Below, one piece after another: positions 23,761 to 36,205 of a DNA stretch of 64,000 bases. Under the pieces are notes generated by a model. It was not told where the DNA came from, searched no databases, and worked only from the letters and a program-made list of their open reading frames with translations. Location of the stretch: assembly GCA_000149265.1 (NCBI GenBank), contig CH002006.1, positions 587,025 to 651,024 on the forward strand, given 5' to 3'. Each line of letters begins with the position of its first letter. The first letter of the stretch is position 1. A program made the translations under genes and the position numbers. Source of the stretch: Ciona savignyi (Eukaryota; Chordata; Ascidiacea; Phlebobranchia; Cionidae).

Positions 23761-24409
23761 AAACATAGGCCTACTCTATTACCACGTATTCAAATCAGCT
23801 AAACTTTTAAAACCATAACAAATCGATAGTGAATTTCAATGCAAACATGATAGATTCGGATACCCATACCTACCATGAACCATTTTTCGGAAAACACCCT
23901 AACACTAAATCGCACTAACGGGAGCTATTACAATGTGTTGTTTGTAGACGGGGCAATTCGGAAATTACGTACGGTCGTATGACCAACTGGTTACGTATGA
24001 CCAATACACAGATTTATTAGAAAATTGCACTTTTTGCATGGTCGATTTCCGCAACTAGGAATGGTAATTTTGGATAGTATCAGGTTAATATCCTATAGAA
24101 AGAAGAGGAAATTCATTGTTTACACCATATATACTTCGTTAAAGCTAAAGTCTCTTAAACCTGCAACTTAATTAAACTTTAAATAAGAAGTTACGCAGTA
24201 TGATTATTTATATGGAGTAGCGTTCTTCAGGGGGGTTTGGCGCAAAAATATAAACAAAAAAAAAACAGTCTTAACAACAAGCCCACCATGGAGTTTGAAT
24301 CTTTGCCTATAAAGAAAACTAGGATGATAACACATACATGGCTAAGCTTTTACGGCAAATAGTTAGGTTTTTAGTTAGAAAACGCAGCACAAAAAACGAG
24401 AAATGGCAA

Positions 24410-25650
24410 CATACTGCGACAAACTCCCATAAATATCGTATACAAGTAATTCCACGAATTAATCTGTGATTCCACCGTGTGGTATTTCAAGTACAAAGGT
24501 CATGGCCAACTGTACAAACGTACAAATCGCGCCCACCTGAAAATTTGCTAGCAGTTGTGACATTGTTTAGCGCTATACAGTGTTAAGGAGGCGATCAACC
24601 AATTATTCTCACGTGGGACTGTCAATTAAAATCCTGAGAAGGTTTTTTTTTACAATTTAAAATTAAAGCGTGGATCTGCAGCCTAAACTTAAAACCTTGC
24701 GAAATTGTTCTTGAAAATTACGATCTATTAACCATCCCTACTCTGGGAACTGTTTCCTATTAAAATATTTAGGAAACGTGTAATCAACACCTTTATTTCT
24801 GCTTTCAGCCGTACCGACATTGGGAAATCATTACCATGGTTACTCAGCGAAACACTTACTTGATCAACATGACCAAGACGGCACAACATGTCATATCCGG
24901 CCAAGTGTAGAGATCAATTTTAACTGGTTTCAGACCATTCATTGGAGGCGTTCAACTAGTTATTCTCCCCATCTCGCCAATGCCAACTGACATCACAAAA
25001 ACATATATCACTCAAAATCCTGACTTAGGAAGTCTTAGATTTTTTACAATTTAAAATGGAAGCTTGGATCTGCAACCTAAACTTAAAACTCTCCTTTATT
25101 TAAAAATTTTAAGCTAATACTCCCCCTTACATCGGCAACTTTTTCGCTCACCTAGAACGGTTGTGTGACCGAACGGTTAACGCAACCGAATTATATGCAA
25201 CTTCATACATATAAAACGAAGGCGATCCCATCATAGGGTCGAAACTTAGCCTGGTAAAATATACAAAACAAAACAAGGTTGATCTGAAACAGGAAAAAGG
25301 GTTGCCTGTTATCAGGATTTTGTCTATTATTCAGATCTCTCTTTAATCTTACAGAAACGCACAGTTTAGCAACATTTAAAATGACTGCACTTACGCTCCG
25401 TAACTCTACGAATCATCCGTATTGCGTATACGTACGTATAATAGTCAGAACGTTTTTTTCTCAAAAACCATGTTTTGTTAAAACTTAACATCGCCCCTTA
25501 ATTCCATAAATTTCTACAATTTAAAATAACACAATAAACGAAACAACACAGTGCTAAAGACATCGCAATAACAAAAGACAACTGAGCGCTGACTTTAAAG
25601 AAAGATGGTTTCCGTTAATTTCCTAACACTTTGTTTACATAATAGAAAGC
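24410..25650 (+). repeat. Direct segmental duplication, right copy
   Basis: Same order of blocks as 22740-23580 but longer, with about 350 bp extra between the first two blocks (roughly 24500-24880). Confidence 0.78.
25146..25262 (+). mobile_element. SINE-B
   Basis: Paralogue of 22966-23065 with the same A- and B-box-like blocks. Confidence 0.7.
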
Positions 25651-25867
25651 GGCGTTTATGTCAGACAGCATTTAATCATAGATTCTTGAGTTTAGTTTGT
25701 TTGCACGCCGAAAACATGGAATAGGACTTTCTCTAAAACGCAGCTGTAAAAACGTCGATAATATAACCACTTAACTCTTTTTATAATAGTGTCTTATGTT
25801 TTTTTATTTGCTTTATCATTTAAAAGATTACCAACAAGCGGACAGGTATTTACCGTATCGGGAAGCC

Positions 25868-25955
25868 ATGTTAATGCGAGAGTTATTTTGGATTTCAATT
25901 ACTATTTTCGGTTTTCTGTGACGTCATTATTTTCTCTCATTTGTCTTTTTATCCT
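25868..25955 (+). repeat. Interspersed repeat family D, fragment
   Basis: AATGCGAGAG, TTTTCTGTGACGTCATTATT and CTTTTTATCCTTGG as in 12090-12180; cut by a SINE-A at 25958. Confidence 0.7.
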
Positions 25956-25957
25956 TG

Positions 25958-26152
25958 GGTTAGTCTGGTGGTTTAATGCGACGGCTTTCATCCCAAAGGT
26001 TGCAGATTCGAAACTGGTAGCCAGCTAGTCGGTTCTGTCCTGCAATACCTCCGGTAACCCGACGGTGGGCGCGAGGTGATCTGACGATTACCCGTGTGTT
26101 AACCGCCTTAGTTTTCCCATTAACGGGAATGAACATAAATATACCATATCCT
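25958..26152 (+). mobile_element. SINE-A with internal deletion
   Basis: Head through GTCGGTTCTGTCC joins directly to GCAATACCTCCGGTAACCC; the middle third is missing. It lies inside a copy of another repeat (25868-25955). Confidence 0.85.
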
Positions 26153-26339
26153 AAGCAAGTTCATTGTCCAGATGTCGATGTTTCCTTATAGTTACATTTT
26201 CTTCACCAGATAAGTTTTGGTGACGTATGTTTGAAATCCTTCGGGTACTTGCTTGCGTTTGCTGATTCGTTTTAGTCTCAAACGACGTGCTGCTTCTGTT
26301 TAGGCAATTTCTTTTTCATGACGTTTACAATGAAATTGC

Positions 26340-26780
26340 CAATCCCACTCAGTTACTGTTGTGAATTTGCAGTATTAACCCTTTGCAGTTACGCGCACTT
26401 GTCTCTCGAAGTTTATTAAATGCGGTAACTGACAGAAATTAACACAATATAGATAAAACGAAACAAGAAATAATAAACACATCAAAATATAAATTAAATA
26501 CCTGAATTTGGTGGATTAGTAATAGCAATCCGTTTACTACAGATCTTTCAAGCCTTTTATTACTATAGTTTGTCTCTGCCACGTTTTTGGTATATGCCCA
26601 ACATACTACTCAGTACAACCAATTTAAAAGGCCACAAATAACTATGGTAATGAACTAAAACCACGCCTTACACGTGTACAAAAATAAAGAATACAAAGGA
26701 TAAAAAGGCAAATGAGAGAAAATAATGACGCCACAGAAAACAGGAAATGCTAGTTGAAATTCACAAAAACTCTCGCCTTA
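26340..26780 (-). repeat. Interspersed repeat family D, reverse copy
   Basis: Reverse of 12055-12510, from GTTACGCGCACTTGTC to AAAACTCTCGCC. Confidence 0.75.
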
Positions 26781-27039
26781 ACACACTGCAACAGCTTCGG
26801 TAACCCCGCGGTGAACGCAAGGTAGTAAATCTTGTAAAAATTGTGTTCCATTTGTTGCGTTGAGGTAGGTTGTACAACAATTTTTATTTCAAGCTTTACC
26901 TGGTAAAAATTTTGGAGGTAAATTAATAACTTATTTGTAAAAAAAACATACTTTAAGGAGAAATCATTAAGAAGGTTTCTTATGTTTATCATCAGATACC
27001 ATAAGTTAAAGTCCATTATTAAAAGATTTATCCACAATA

Positions 27040-27240
27040 ACAGTGAGGCAAATTCTGAGTAAAATGCACTAGGGAAATTCCCGAAAACCGAATAATATTT
27101 TTCAAATTTTTAGCAACTATTATTTGTAATGGCTGATATTTTGAAACTGGTAAGGATTTTTACTTATAAAGAAAATTGTAGATATTTAAATTTAGAAACG
27201 GACAAACGAACTCTACCTGTGACAAGTTACCATGAAAAGT
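27040..27240 (+). repeat. Repeat matching 23530-23760
   Basis: Shared GGGAAATTCCCGA/GGGGAATTCCCGA, GACAAACGAACTCTAC and TGTGACAAGTTACCATG blocks in the same sense. The copy ends shortly before a SINE-A at 27246. Confidence 0.7.
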
Positions 27241-27245
27241 TTTTT

Positions 27246-27420
27246 AAATTAGGATAGGATATTCATCTTTATCCCCGTGATGGGAAAACCAGGGGGGTTA
27301 ACACACGGGAAATCGTCAGATCACCTCGCGCCCATCGTCGGGTTACCGTAGCTATTGCAGTGTGTTGTATATAATAGACACGTTCCTTCAATTTGGTAGA
27401 ACCCTTTGATCCGCTGTGGT
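27246..27420 (-). mobile_element. SINE-A, tail half
   Basis: TAGGATAGGATATTCATC through AATTTGGTAGAACCC and TCCGCTG; head missing. Confidence 0.88.
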
Positions 27421-27429
27421 TGTTTACAA

Positions 27430-29150
27430 TATAAAAACTGAAAGAATTTGATCCGCTGCTGAATAGTCAAAACAAGAATTAAAAGTGTTTTCAAAGTACA
27501 GGCGAAACCTTTGTTGCTACTGCTCAATCAAGTACGGCCGAAAGCATGGTTACGTTTACTATTTCATCCAATAGATTTTAATAAAATGACTAAAAATCTG
27601 GACCAGAATATTAAAAGCATACCAGTAAGGATTTTTCAATTTCCCATATCCACTTGATATCGCCACATTCTTTATAGGAAGCTGGATTTAAGACGTTCGT
27701 GTGGCTTAACGGTACACTAACATATAAATCAGGACATTAGAGAGTTAGTTATAAAAATAGGTTGAAGTTAAGAGTTAGTTGAGTATTTGAGATTACTGTT
27801 TAGGGCAGGATTAAAAATTAGTTTTCCTCGTTTTAGTATTTATAGTTCACGACCACACTGTACAGTATCGTGTCTTTAAACATACCCTAGAATAGCACAT
27901 GTTATATTATGAAAAATGTCCATTTACTCAACAACATTTTTTTATGTAGAAATCTATGCATAACCTCGCAACGTTAATCATACCATAATTTACTTAAGTA
28001 ATTATGGCCACAAGAACGTATTGCTCCGCGAATATATAGGCCTACATTTTTTGAAATTTTGCCTAACATAGAACAAAAAAATAAAATGGGGTGTTATACC
28101 AATTATTGCATTGCCAAAATTATTATTTAATATTTCAGTTTATGCACCCATGACGGTTCCTAAATAAGACCATTTCTGAATAGGGTGCCGTATCTGAATC
28201 GGCAGTGTTAAGCATTACGCTAAACAGCCGTTTAAAACGGCCAAAATCAAGTATATTCTATAATCCTGTTACTCTACCCCTATTACAAGTACGTTTTAAG
28301 ATAGTTTACCATTTCTATAAGATGAATTTAAACTTTTCATGTTCGCTGAGCAAACTTTAATAAACATATCCTGTTTCAACTCATTTAAACTCTTTGAAGT
28401 AAAGGGTCTAAACTGCAGTAAGGAAGTTATTAAACACGCTTGCTTGCGCGGCAATACATATTTCATAAAACATAATAGGACTAACTGTACTTTTATTGAT
28501 TAGTGCGTCGCGGTCATAGTATTTGCTGATTGCTTGGTTTAACGCTTCTTGTTAATTGGTTAGTTTGTTGTTTTATTTAAAAAGACAGTTTTCTACAAAA
28601 GAATATTAATTAATAAACATAAATTTAACAATATCAAACCCAAAACTATACTTACTTAAGTGTCTCTAGCTGCAAATCGATTTTAATCATTTTTTTCAAA
28701 AAAAATTATTTTCTAAAAAACCAAAGTATATTACAAGAAAATGTAAGAATTGATTCGTTGTAACACAAATTCTGAAGTCTAAAAGTATAAAACTAACACA
28801 GGAAATGCGAGCGAAACTCAATAAGCAAATCATAGAAATAGTATTAATTAAATGTCAAGTTTCAAAATAGAATTAGTAATTGTTTATAAATGCAACTGTT
28901 AATCAACTGCATCTAATGCAACTGTAACATATGTGTCGTAATATGTTTACGTCGTTTGATGTTTGGATTTTGTTTTGAGCGACACCATTGTTTGCCCCTG
29001 ATGCTGGACGTGGAAAATTGGTATAAGTATAGGTTGAGTTAGCCATTCAGCCAAACGACCGTGCAATACTATAATTTCTATTAAGTTAAAAGCCAATTAA
29101 ACAAATATGCAACCACGAAAAAAGTACGAACATTTTTTTAGAAAAATAAT
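27430..29150. other. No gene recognised
   Basis: AT-rich intergenic sequence between the SLC22-like gene region and the FUT8-like array, with a SINE-B head at 27695-27720 and a fragment at about 29005-29066. It would contain the 3' UTR of FUT8-like copy 1; no AATAAA was found close to the stop. Confidence 0.4.
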
Positions 29151-29157
29151 ATATTTG

Positions 29158-32100
29158 CTAGACGACATCGTTTTCAAGTACCATTGAAATCGGATAGGAC
29201 TCGGGCACCAATTCGGTTTTAACTTTAAACGCTGGGTACATTCCAACTTGTTTAGTTCGTTGGTTTAATCCACCAAGCATAATTCCTTTCTTCAGCAACG
29301 GACTATTAACAATGCGATCCCCTACTTTCATTGTCATTTCACAATCGGTGTGTCTTCGAGCCTTTCGGTCACAAGGTACGAGCGGGGTGTGGTCAAGTAG
29401 AACTTCGTGGACAATGTCTCTGCCGTTGGTTATGCGATATGAATTGTCAAGATTGGCAAAGCGAAACGTCGCGTCCTGGGAAGAAGTTTGCCGCATTTCT
29501 TGTACATACCGTCCAATCTGTATAATAGGAATGCGTCTATATGTTAGTATTTTAGTATCTTTTCCTTGAATGTACACATATTATTATGTTAACCCACACT
29601 TAAACTGTGGGAACATCAGCGTAAATCCATTGAAATCAGCTGCTATTTAATTAGATGTGCCATTAAGAATTTCAATTAACAGTTGTTGTCTAAACACAAG
29701 GGTATAATAGGTGAGAAAAAAACTACACCATATTCCTTCACCTCGTTTAACACTTTACAATAGCTTAGGCCTAACCGACCGGAAGGCCCGTTGGATTAGT
29801 CCGATGGGTTAGTGTGTCGCCTTTCAGCCGAGGGTTTGCAGGTACGAAACTGGTCGCTAAGTAGTTGGTTGTGTGGATGTGTCGACTCAACGTTGGCCGT
29901 GTTAATGCGACACATTAACGGTGTATGATTAACCCATCAATCTATTTGGCCAGGAAATACGATGTGACTATTTTACATGTCCCAACAGCCAGATATACAG
30001 GCTTACTAACGTTTGATGACATTGTTACGACAACGTAATCACATTCCCTCAAGAGAAATACATCCTTCACGATACCAAACAAACCATTCTTGGTGAATCT
30101 CGATTTTACACCAGCACTTGCAAAGTCTCCGTATATAAACAGGTAGGTTGGGTACCTGTTGCGAAGTATTGTTTATTTAGAACATTCAGTCGTTTACGGA
30201 CTAATTAGCTTGGTGGGTAAATGTGTTTCCTTTAGTTAGCCGAAGGCTTTCAAAATCGTAACTGATCGGTTGTGTCCTATGACAAAAGGCATTTAGGGAA
30301 TATTGCCTTAACCCAGAGACTATATAAGTTCTACTAAACCAAATAAAGAATGTCTTCTAATACACAACTTATTGCAATAGCTTCAGTAACCCGACGCAAT
30401 GTAATATAAAATTTGCGGGGATAAACATGATTATCCTCTACCATCTGACATACCTAAACATTCTAAAGGTTTTGTGCGGACTGTGGCTTAAAATTTAAAA
30501 TTATATATTATGTAAATTGCCTTGCATAACAACTTAAAAAAATATCACAGTTTTGTTTTAGGTTAAATAAAACGACAACATAAAATAACAACTAACTTGC
30601 TCTTCGCCTCTTCCATTATCGCTGGATCATCTGATGCTAGAAATATTTTTCTCGACACATTCCCGTGCCTTATGGTGTATTGGTCATACCAATTAATTGC
30701 GTATTCCATATAAGAATCCAAGTCTTGGTAATCGGCTTCTCGGATTTTATCCGTCCTTCTGACGTGAATTCTGGAATGGGGTATGTACATGATTAAGTGG
30801 GATATATTCACGCTTTTATCTCCGTGAATAGAAAACGCAAACGTCAAAACACCTTGCAACCACTGTTACCTAAATTATTGCTATGTGCTGTATGGTAAAG
30901 AAGTTCCTTCAGTTGTGGCAGAACCTATCGGTATATGTATCGGTCGCGTTAACCATTCGACCACGCGACGGTACAACATGCTGCGTTTTTATTACTGAAT
31001 ATTTTACGTACCCGACTATCGGATGACCGAAGCCTGATTTCGTTTTATAATCTTCAACTTCTTTCGACATAGACTCCTTCAATCGAAACATGTAATTCGT
31101 CACATGACCTGTCCACCACATCCATGGTTCTGCTAGAATGAGCTTGATACGTGGTAGAAATTGACTGGGAACTGTGTTTGGCACAAAAACCGACTTTTTG
31201 TAGCCAGTAACTTTGACGATTGGTGCGTCCGACGGTGTAGGTTCGGTTTCCTTGGGACCTGTGTATGTCATACAAGTAAAAGTCGTTTGACGAGGATTAT
31301 GCCATACATGGATACAGTACTTAATAATCCCATCCAAAGATTTTTCTTAGAGACATCATAGGGGTAGGTACTGTAAGATTACTGATTATAATGATTTTTA
31401 AAGTGTGTGTGTGCTATACTTTAGCTCTCAAACAATTTGCTAGTACTTTGAATTTTAAACACAGCCTAGTTCCCACAAGTAATATTGACAATAAAATAAA
31501 ATTTCCATAGTACAAAATTTAACAACTCTATTTTTAAATGGTAAAAAAAAGAAAGCAAAGACTAATAAAACATAAATTTGCCGTAAGATATCCATATGTT
31601 TTCTATGCCAGGAAGTAAAAGATCATATAAGTCATTAAAAATCATCCGCCAATTTAGGATGTCCCTATCCGCATAAAACAAAAACACAGAAATGAATCAA
31701 ACAAGAATACTAAACCCCCCAAATTATTTTTATTAAAAAACTCTGTCAAAAACATATAAAACAAATTATAGCATTTTTAACAGTTTAACTGGTTAGAAAT
31801 TAACTGACTTCTCAAATTTAGCACGAAATATTTCTATTTATAAACTCACTACGCCACTCTGGAGCTGATGCCAATTCTTCATTATAACTTTGGCAACGAC
31901 TTGGATTCTTTATTACGTCCTGCATTCCAGGGAATTCTGTGACCTGGTTGAGATCCCAGATCATAACTCGGTTGGTCCCGAGAGCTATGAAGAGACACAG
32001 GCTGTAATGGTGCATCATACAACCGAGTCCACAATGGTACTTCACGTTGCAGAAGAGCTTTTTTGCAGACGAACAGTTTGAAGGGTTCTACCAAAAAATA

Positions 32101-34598
32101 TTTTAAATACACACACAGAAATGGTTTAATTTTGTTTAACAAGTACTGTACATATTTTTAGATACTTAAAGCAAATTTGTATACGAAGCATGTATGGAGC
32201 CTATATTGTGTCCTTGGGCAAAGCACTTAGCAAACCAAGTGGAATGATATGTGCTACTGGACACAAGATAATCTGATGGTTACCCGTGAGAGAAGGCTTC
32301 TTGCGTTTTTACCTTATCAAAGATAAAACCTAAATACCCTATCTTATAACTTCCAAATAACATATTTAAAAATTCAAATTACTTGGCTGTTGGATATAAA
32401 TGAGAAAGCAAGGGTATTTAGTTTTTCAAGTTCTTGTTGCTTTTCAAGAAATGCAGTCGAATATAGCTTTTCAATGTCGGAGTAGATCACCCTGGTAACA
32501 CGTATTTTATTAATTATTCTTAAACATATGGTTATTTTATAGAATAAATATTAATACTTATCCCCGGTAAAGGCTAAACACCAGGGCGTTAAACACACCC
32601 ATCATTCCAATGGGTTCAGGCAATGTCCGCTAAGTGGCTTGCCAAGGGACACAACCGAAGAGCTAGCGACCAGCGAGCTTTAAGTTATCTACAAGTTTTG
32701 TATTTGCAAGCCTTGGGGGACGCATAAACCAACCAAGATAAATGGACGAAACAATAAATGTTCAGTTTAAGGTACAGTTGGACAAGATATTCGGAACACT
32801 CATGCTTTTTTCCTTGTGCGTGAAAAAACACAGGGAGTCCAATCACACGTGGAATACAAATGTTATCACACATGCAACAAATTACCGGATGGCAACAGAC
32901 AGGTTATTGGAGTTATTGCAGCATGTCAAATACTAACGTTGCCAAGCAAATAGACACAAAGTAGCATTTTGCAAAAACTCGCACTTACTGCTGTAATTGT
33001 ATTCCTAGTTGTTTAAACAAGTCTCTTTCTTCCTGTTTTATTTCGGATTTTTTAAGGTGATAAATAAACAATTCTTCCAACATCTTACTATTTTGCATCA
33101 GTCTCATCAGCAAATCGTCATCGATGGAATAATGTGAGATTGCTAAAAAAGCAGGTGTTATTACAAGTAATTATATTAACGCCCCTTGTGTTTTCCCATT
33201 TAAATCGATAAATATGAATATTACATCCGTGCCTACAAACACACGTTAGTATTGATGGGACAGATACAAGTTTGTTAATGTATAGTATAATATGTTATAC
33301 TTGTGTTTTCGTGTAGATTTTCCTGTTCAAATTTCGCTCTTTTCGCGTAAGGGTTAACGAACTCTCTTGCTTGTGGAAGGATATTCCTATCAATTCAAGG
33401 AAAAATATATTTAGCAAATACATTAAAATTATAGTGGTTCCGGTTTAGTTTATAATTATTTTTTACATCAAAACACGCAGCAAAAAACTTAAATAGGAAA
33501 TAAAAAATAAAAAAATATGGAAAACAACAGTCGTTTAGATAGGGCTCAAAATAGTTATATGGCTCAAAATAATAAAAAAAATATATCAAAATAGTTGGTT
33601 TAGAACTAAAGAGTGTCACGTGTTTTACCGCCGCCATTTGTAGAACACATTTTGTATGGTATACGTTTATTTGCAATCACAATTGGTGCAATGTTTAAAA
33701 CACATAAGTGTATGCACGCATATTTGGTATAATGTTTAAACCATGTACGTTTATGTAAGCACAATTGATATAATGTTTAAACCATATACGTTTATGCAAC
33801 CACAATTAGTTAAATGTCTAAACCATATACGTTTATAAAAGCACAATTAGTTTATTGTCTAAACCATATACGTTTATGCAAGCACAATTGATGTAATGTT
33901 AAACCATATACATTTATGAAAGCACAATTAGTGTATTGTCTAAACCATATACGTTTATGCATGCACCATTGGTATTATGTTTAAACCATTTACATTTATG
34001 CAAGCACAATTGGTATAATGTTTAAACCATGTATAATTTTTGGTTGCGCAGACCGTAAATAAAAACAACTTACATAACAAACCAAATTAATTATCCATGT
34101 TTAGTAAACCGTAAATATTCTTGTTAAAATTACGCACTTATGGACCATTTCATTACACCATCTTAAAAGATTTTGCCAAACCTTTTTTAATGTTTGGAAA
34201 AAGAAGTATATTTTTGTTAAATTCGTGTATATCTACACCTCAGTTTCTTAGTTATTTATTTTAACGCAGGATTTTAGCGTCACAGTGTAATTTTAATGTG
34301 TTTATTTAAAAAGGAGTTTACCAAGTACTGAGATTAAACGCAATAGAATATCGCTGCGTTTTATAATGTGAACAATACCTGAAATGAAATACCTACATCA
34401 ATAAATTATGTTTAACCGTATTAGCCAAACGACAGTAGTCTTGATTTTGTTTTAAAAATGCTTTGAAATGCATGCTTAAGTAACTTACCATAATCGTGCA
34501 GATGTTCCGGTAAAGTAAGCAACAAAAATTATTGCGGCTAAAATACTTAAAAGTCCAAATCTAACCAAGGATTTCGAACATACTTGTTTGGCCGACAT
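29158..34598 (-). CDS. FUT8-like alpha-1,6-fucosyltransferase, copy 1 (9 exons, 540 aa)
   Basis: GT23-family enzyme; the family moves fucose from GDP-fucose onto the innermost GlcNAc of N-glycans in the Golgi. Exons 5' to 3': 34489-34598, 33301-33386, 32989-33142, 32383-32491, 31850-32087, 31012-31258, 30597-30770, 30011-30155, 29158-29517; the phases close to 1623 nt. Order of parts: short basic tail and one membrane anchor (about 14-33), coiled stem (60-150), NPSNC...AKKLFCN and HCGLGCMMHH (154-185) matching the FUT8 Cys-rich start of the catalytic region, HPIVG then IHVRRTDK (316-323, GDP-fucose binding), SDDP (361-364), YPTYLF and SAG...SRF (385-392), a C-terminal SH3-like part with GDRIV...GMYPAFKV (480-518). 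Somewhat shorter than vertebrate FUT8 (575 aa). The usual GVILDIHFLS is GIVKDVFLL here, so orthodox core-fucosylation is not assured. Exon 9 lacks two codons (Gly-Ser) found in copies 2 and 3. Confidence 0.92.
29795..29890 (+). mobile_element. SINE-A head fragment, FUT8-like copy 1 intron 8
   Basis: tRNA-like head (GTGTCGCCTTTCAGCCGAGG, GCAGGTACGAAACTGGTCGC). Present at 40080-40160 in copy 2. Confidence 0.8.
30207..30445 (+). mobile_element. SINE-A, FUT8-like copy 1 intron 7
   Basis: Worn but nearly full length, opposite in sense to the gene. The same insertion is at 40489-40735 (copy 2) and 50655-50890 (copy 3), so it is older than the duplications. Confidence 0.8.
32205..32345 (+). mobile_element. 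SINE-A fragment, FUT8-like copy 1 intron 4
   Basis: GTCCTTGGGCAAAGCACTTAG through GATAAAACCTAAATACCC. Shared with 42798-42945 and 53053-53160. Confidence 0.78.
32545..32740 (-). mobile_element. SINE-A fragment, FUT8-like copy 1 intron 3
   Basis: TTATCCCCGGTAAAGGC, GGGTTCAGGCAATGTCCGC and GACACAACCGAAGAGCTAGC. Shared with 43145-43340 and 53370-53560. Confidence 0.8.
33640..34032. repeat. 41-bp minisatellite, intron 1 of FUT8-like copy 1
   Basis: About nine units of roughly 41-43 bp with cores TTTAAACCATATACGTTTAT and GCAAGCACAATT. The same array occurs in intron 1 of copies 2, 3 and 4, so it predates the gene duplications. Confidence 0.9.
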
Positions 34599-34809
34599 CC
34601 TTTTCTACAGTGCTATTACTTTTGGCACTACAAAAAAGAAGGTTAACAGCTAAACTATACAGACTTAATTTCTTTATAGTTCAGTAGTGTAGTGCTGTAA
34701 CTCCTTTGTCTCAGCGCAACTCAGCCGTGAGGTATAGAGTTTCACTGCCAACGGTGTGGAACATTGTGTATTGTTAAATGTGAACTTATAACAGACGGGT
34801 ATCAGGCTA

Positions 34810-35154
34810 CAGTGGTTCTCGATCTTTTTGACCTCGTGGCGCACCCGAGACCAATTAAGAAACGAACGGGCGCACCTTGCACAGAGAGTCAAAACAATAT
34901 GCTAAATTCTCAAACAATTTAGGAAAAAGATGGAAAATTAAAAATTTCATCACTAAATTTTTCACATGCTCTTGCTTTTCGAAAGTTAATGTAGAACTAA
35001 CGTTACAATGGAAAAGAACGAACTAGACACTAACTATTTAGTAGTTTTTGATCTATGCACACTTTGTCGTAAATTTACGAAATGCAAGTGTGGCGCACCT
35101 AGCTAACCCCTGTGGCGCACCAGTGAGCCGCGGCGCACCATTTGAGAAGCACTG
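34810..35154. mobile_element. hAT-type non-autonomous element, family 2 (short)
   Basis: 345 bp with ends CAGTGGTTCTCGATC and TTTGAGAAGCACTG and inner GTGGCGCAC motifs like the element at 47247. GGCTA is repeated on both sides (34805-34809, 35155-35159). The paralogous block near 46815 reads straight through with one GGCTAATG. Confidence 0.88.
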
Positions 35155-35346
35155 GGCTAATGGAAGTGGCATTGTTTATAGTTGGGTAGACTTTCGACAA
35201 CATTGCGCACTCGCAAGTTGTTAGTTATTCTATTGAATGGCACAATGGTATATGCCAAATCTTAAATATATTTTATTCGATCGTTAAATATTTAACTAAA
35301 CGAAACCGTTAACCAAACTGCGAGTGACAGCAACGTGCTCACACAA

Positions 35347-35639
35347 CTAGGAGGATATTCATGTTTATCCCCGTGAATGGGAAAACCCCAGGGGTTATCA
35401 CACGGGCAATCGTCAGATCACCTCGCGCCCATCGTCGGGTTACCAGAGCTATTGCAATGTGTTGTGTATGATAGACACTTTCCTTCAATTTGGTAGAACC
35501 CATTAATCCGCTGGGTTCAGGCAATGTCCGTAAAGTGCCTTGCCCAAGGACACAACCGACTAGCTAGCGACCAGTTTCGCACCTGCAACCTTTCGATTGA
35601 AAGGCGACGCACTTAACCGCTAGACCATCGGGCCGGACT
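35347..35639 (-). mobile_element. SINE-A, full length, upstream of FUT8-like copy 1
   Basis: Near-consensus copy. It is absent from the paralogous place beside copy 2 (about 46990), so it inserted after that duplication. Confidence 0.92.
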
Positions 35640-35950
35640 AACACGTTCAAATTTGATTTTCATTTGTCATGCTTCCCTCTTTGTGGCTTGTAAAGCGTAA
35701 TCTGTTTATGTGTTACTAGATATAAAATCCAAATTTGCCTGACTGTCAAGGATACGCCAAGGTTGGGTTACAACAATTAAAAAAGCAAAATTTCAAACAG
35801 TGCATGACTATTTCTGGAGACCATGTATATACGCTACTCAAATGCTAAGGCTTTAAACTTTGTGCAATACTCATAAATATTCACTGCAACACATATCTTT
35901 AAAATTATCTTGAAGAGAAAATTGTAACGCTCGTCTTGTTTCTTTCGCCC

Positions 35951-36205
35951 GGCATGTTAGTCTGGCGGTTAAGTGCGTCGTCTTTCAATCGAAAGGTTGC
36001 ATGTGTGAAACTGGTCGCTAGCTAGTTGGTTGTGCCCTTGGTCAAGGCACTTTACAGACATTGCCTGAACACAGCAGATTAATGGGTTCTACCAAATTTA
36101 AGGAACGTGTCTATCATGCACACCACACTGCAATAGCTCCACTAACCCGACGGTGGGCGTGAGGTGATCTGACCATTGCCCATGTAAATATCCTATCCTA
36201 CCCTT
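35951..36205 (+). mobile_element. SINE-A, upstream of FUT8-like copy 1
   Basis: Full head and body; the paralogous insertion is at 47992-48208, where the tail is cut off at GGCGCGAGGTG. Confidence 0.9.

Noticed and set aside
29312-29569. Plus-strand frames inside FUT8-like exon 9 (also at 39611 and 49463)
   Set aside because: Antisense shadows of the coding exon; they recur in each copy only because the exon is conserved.
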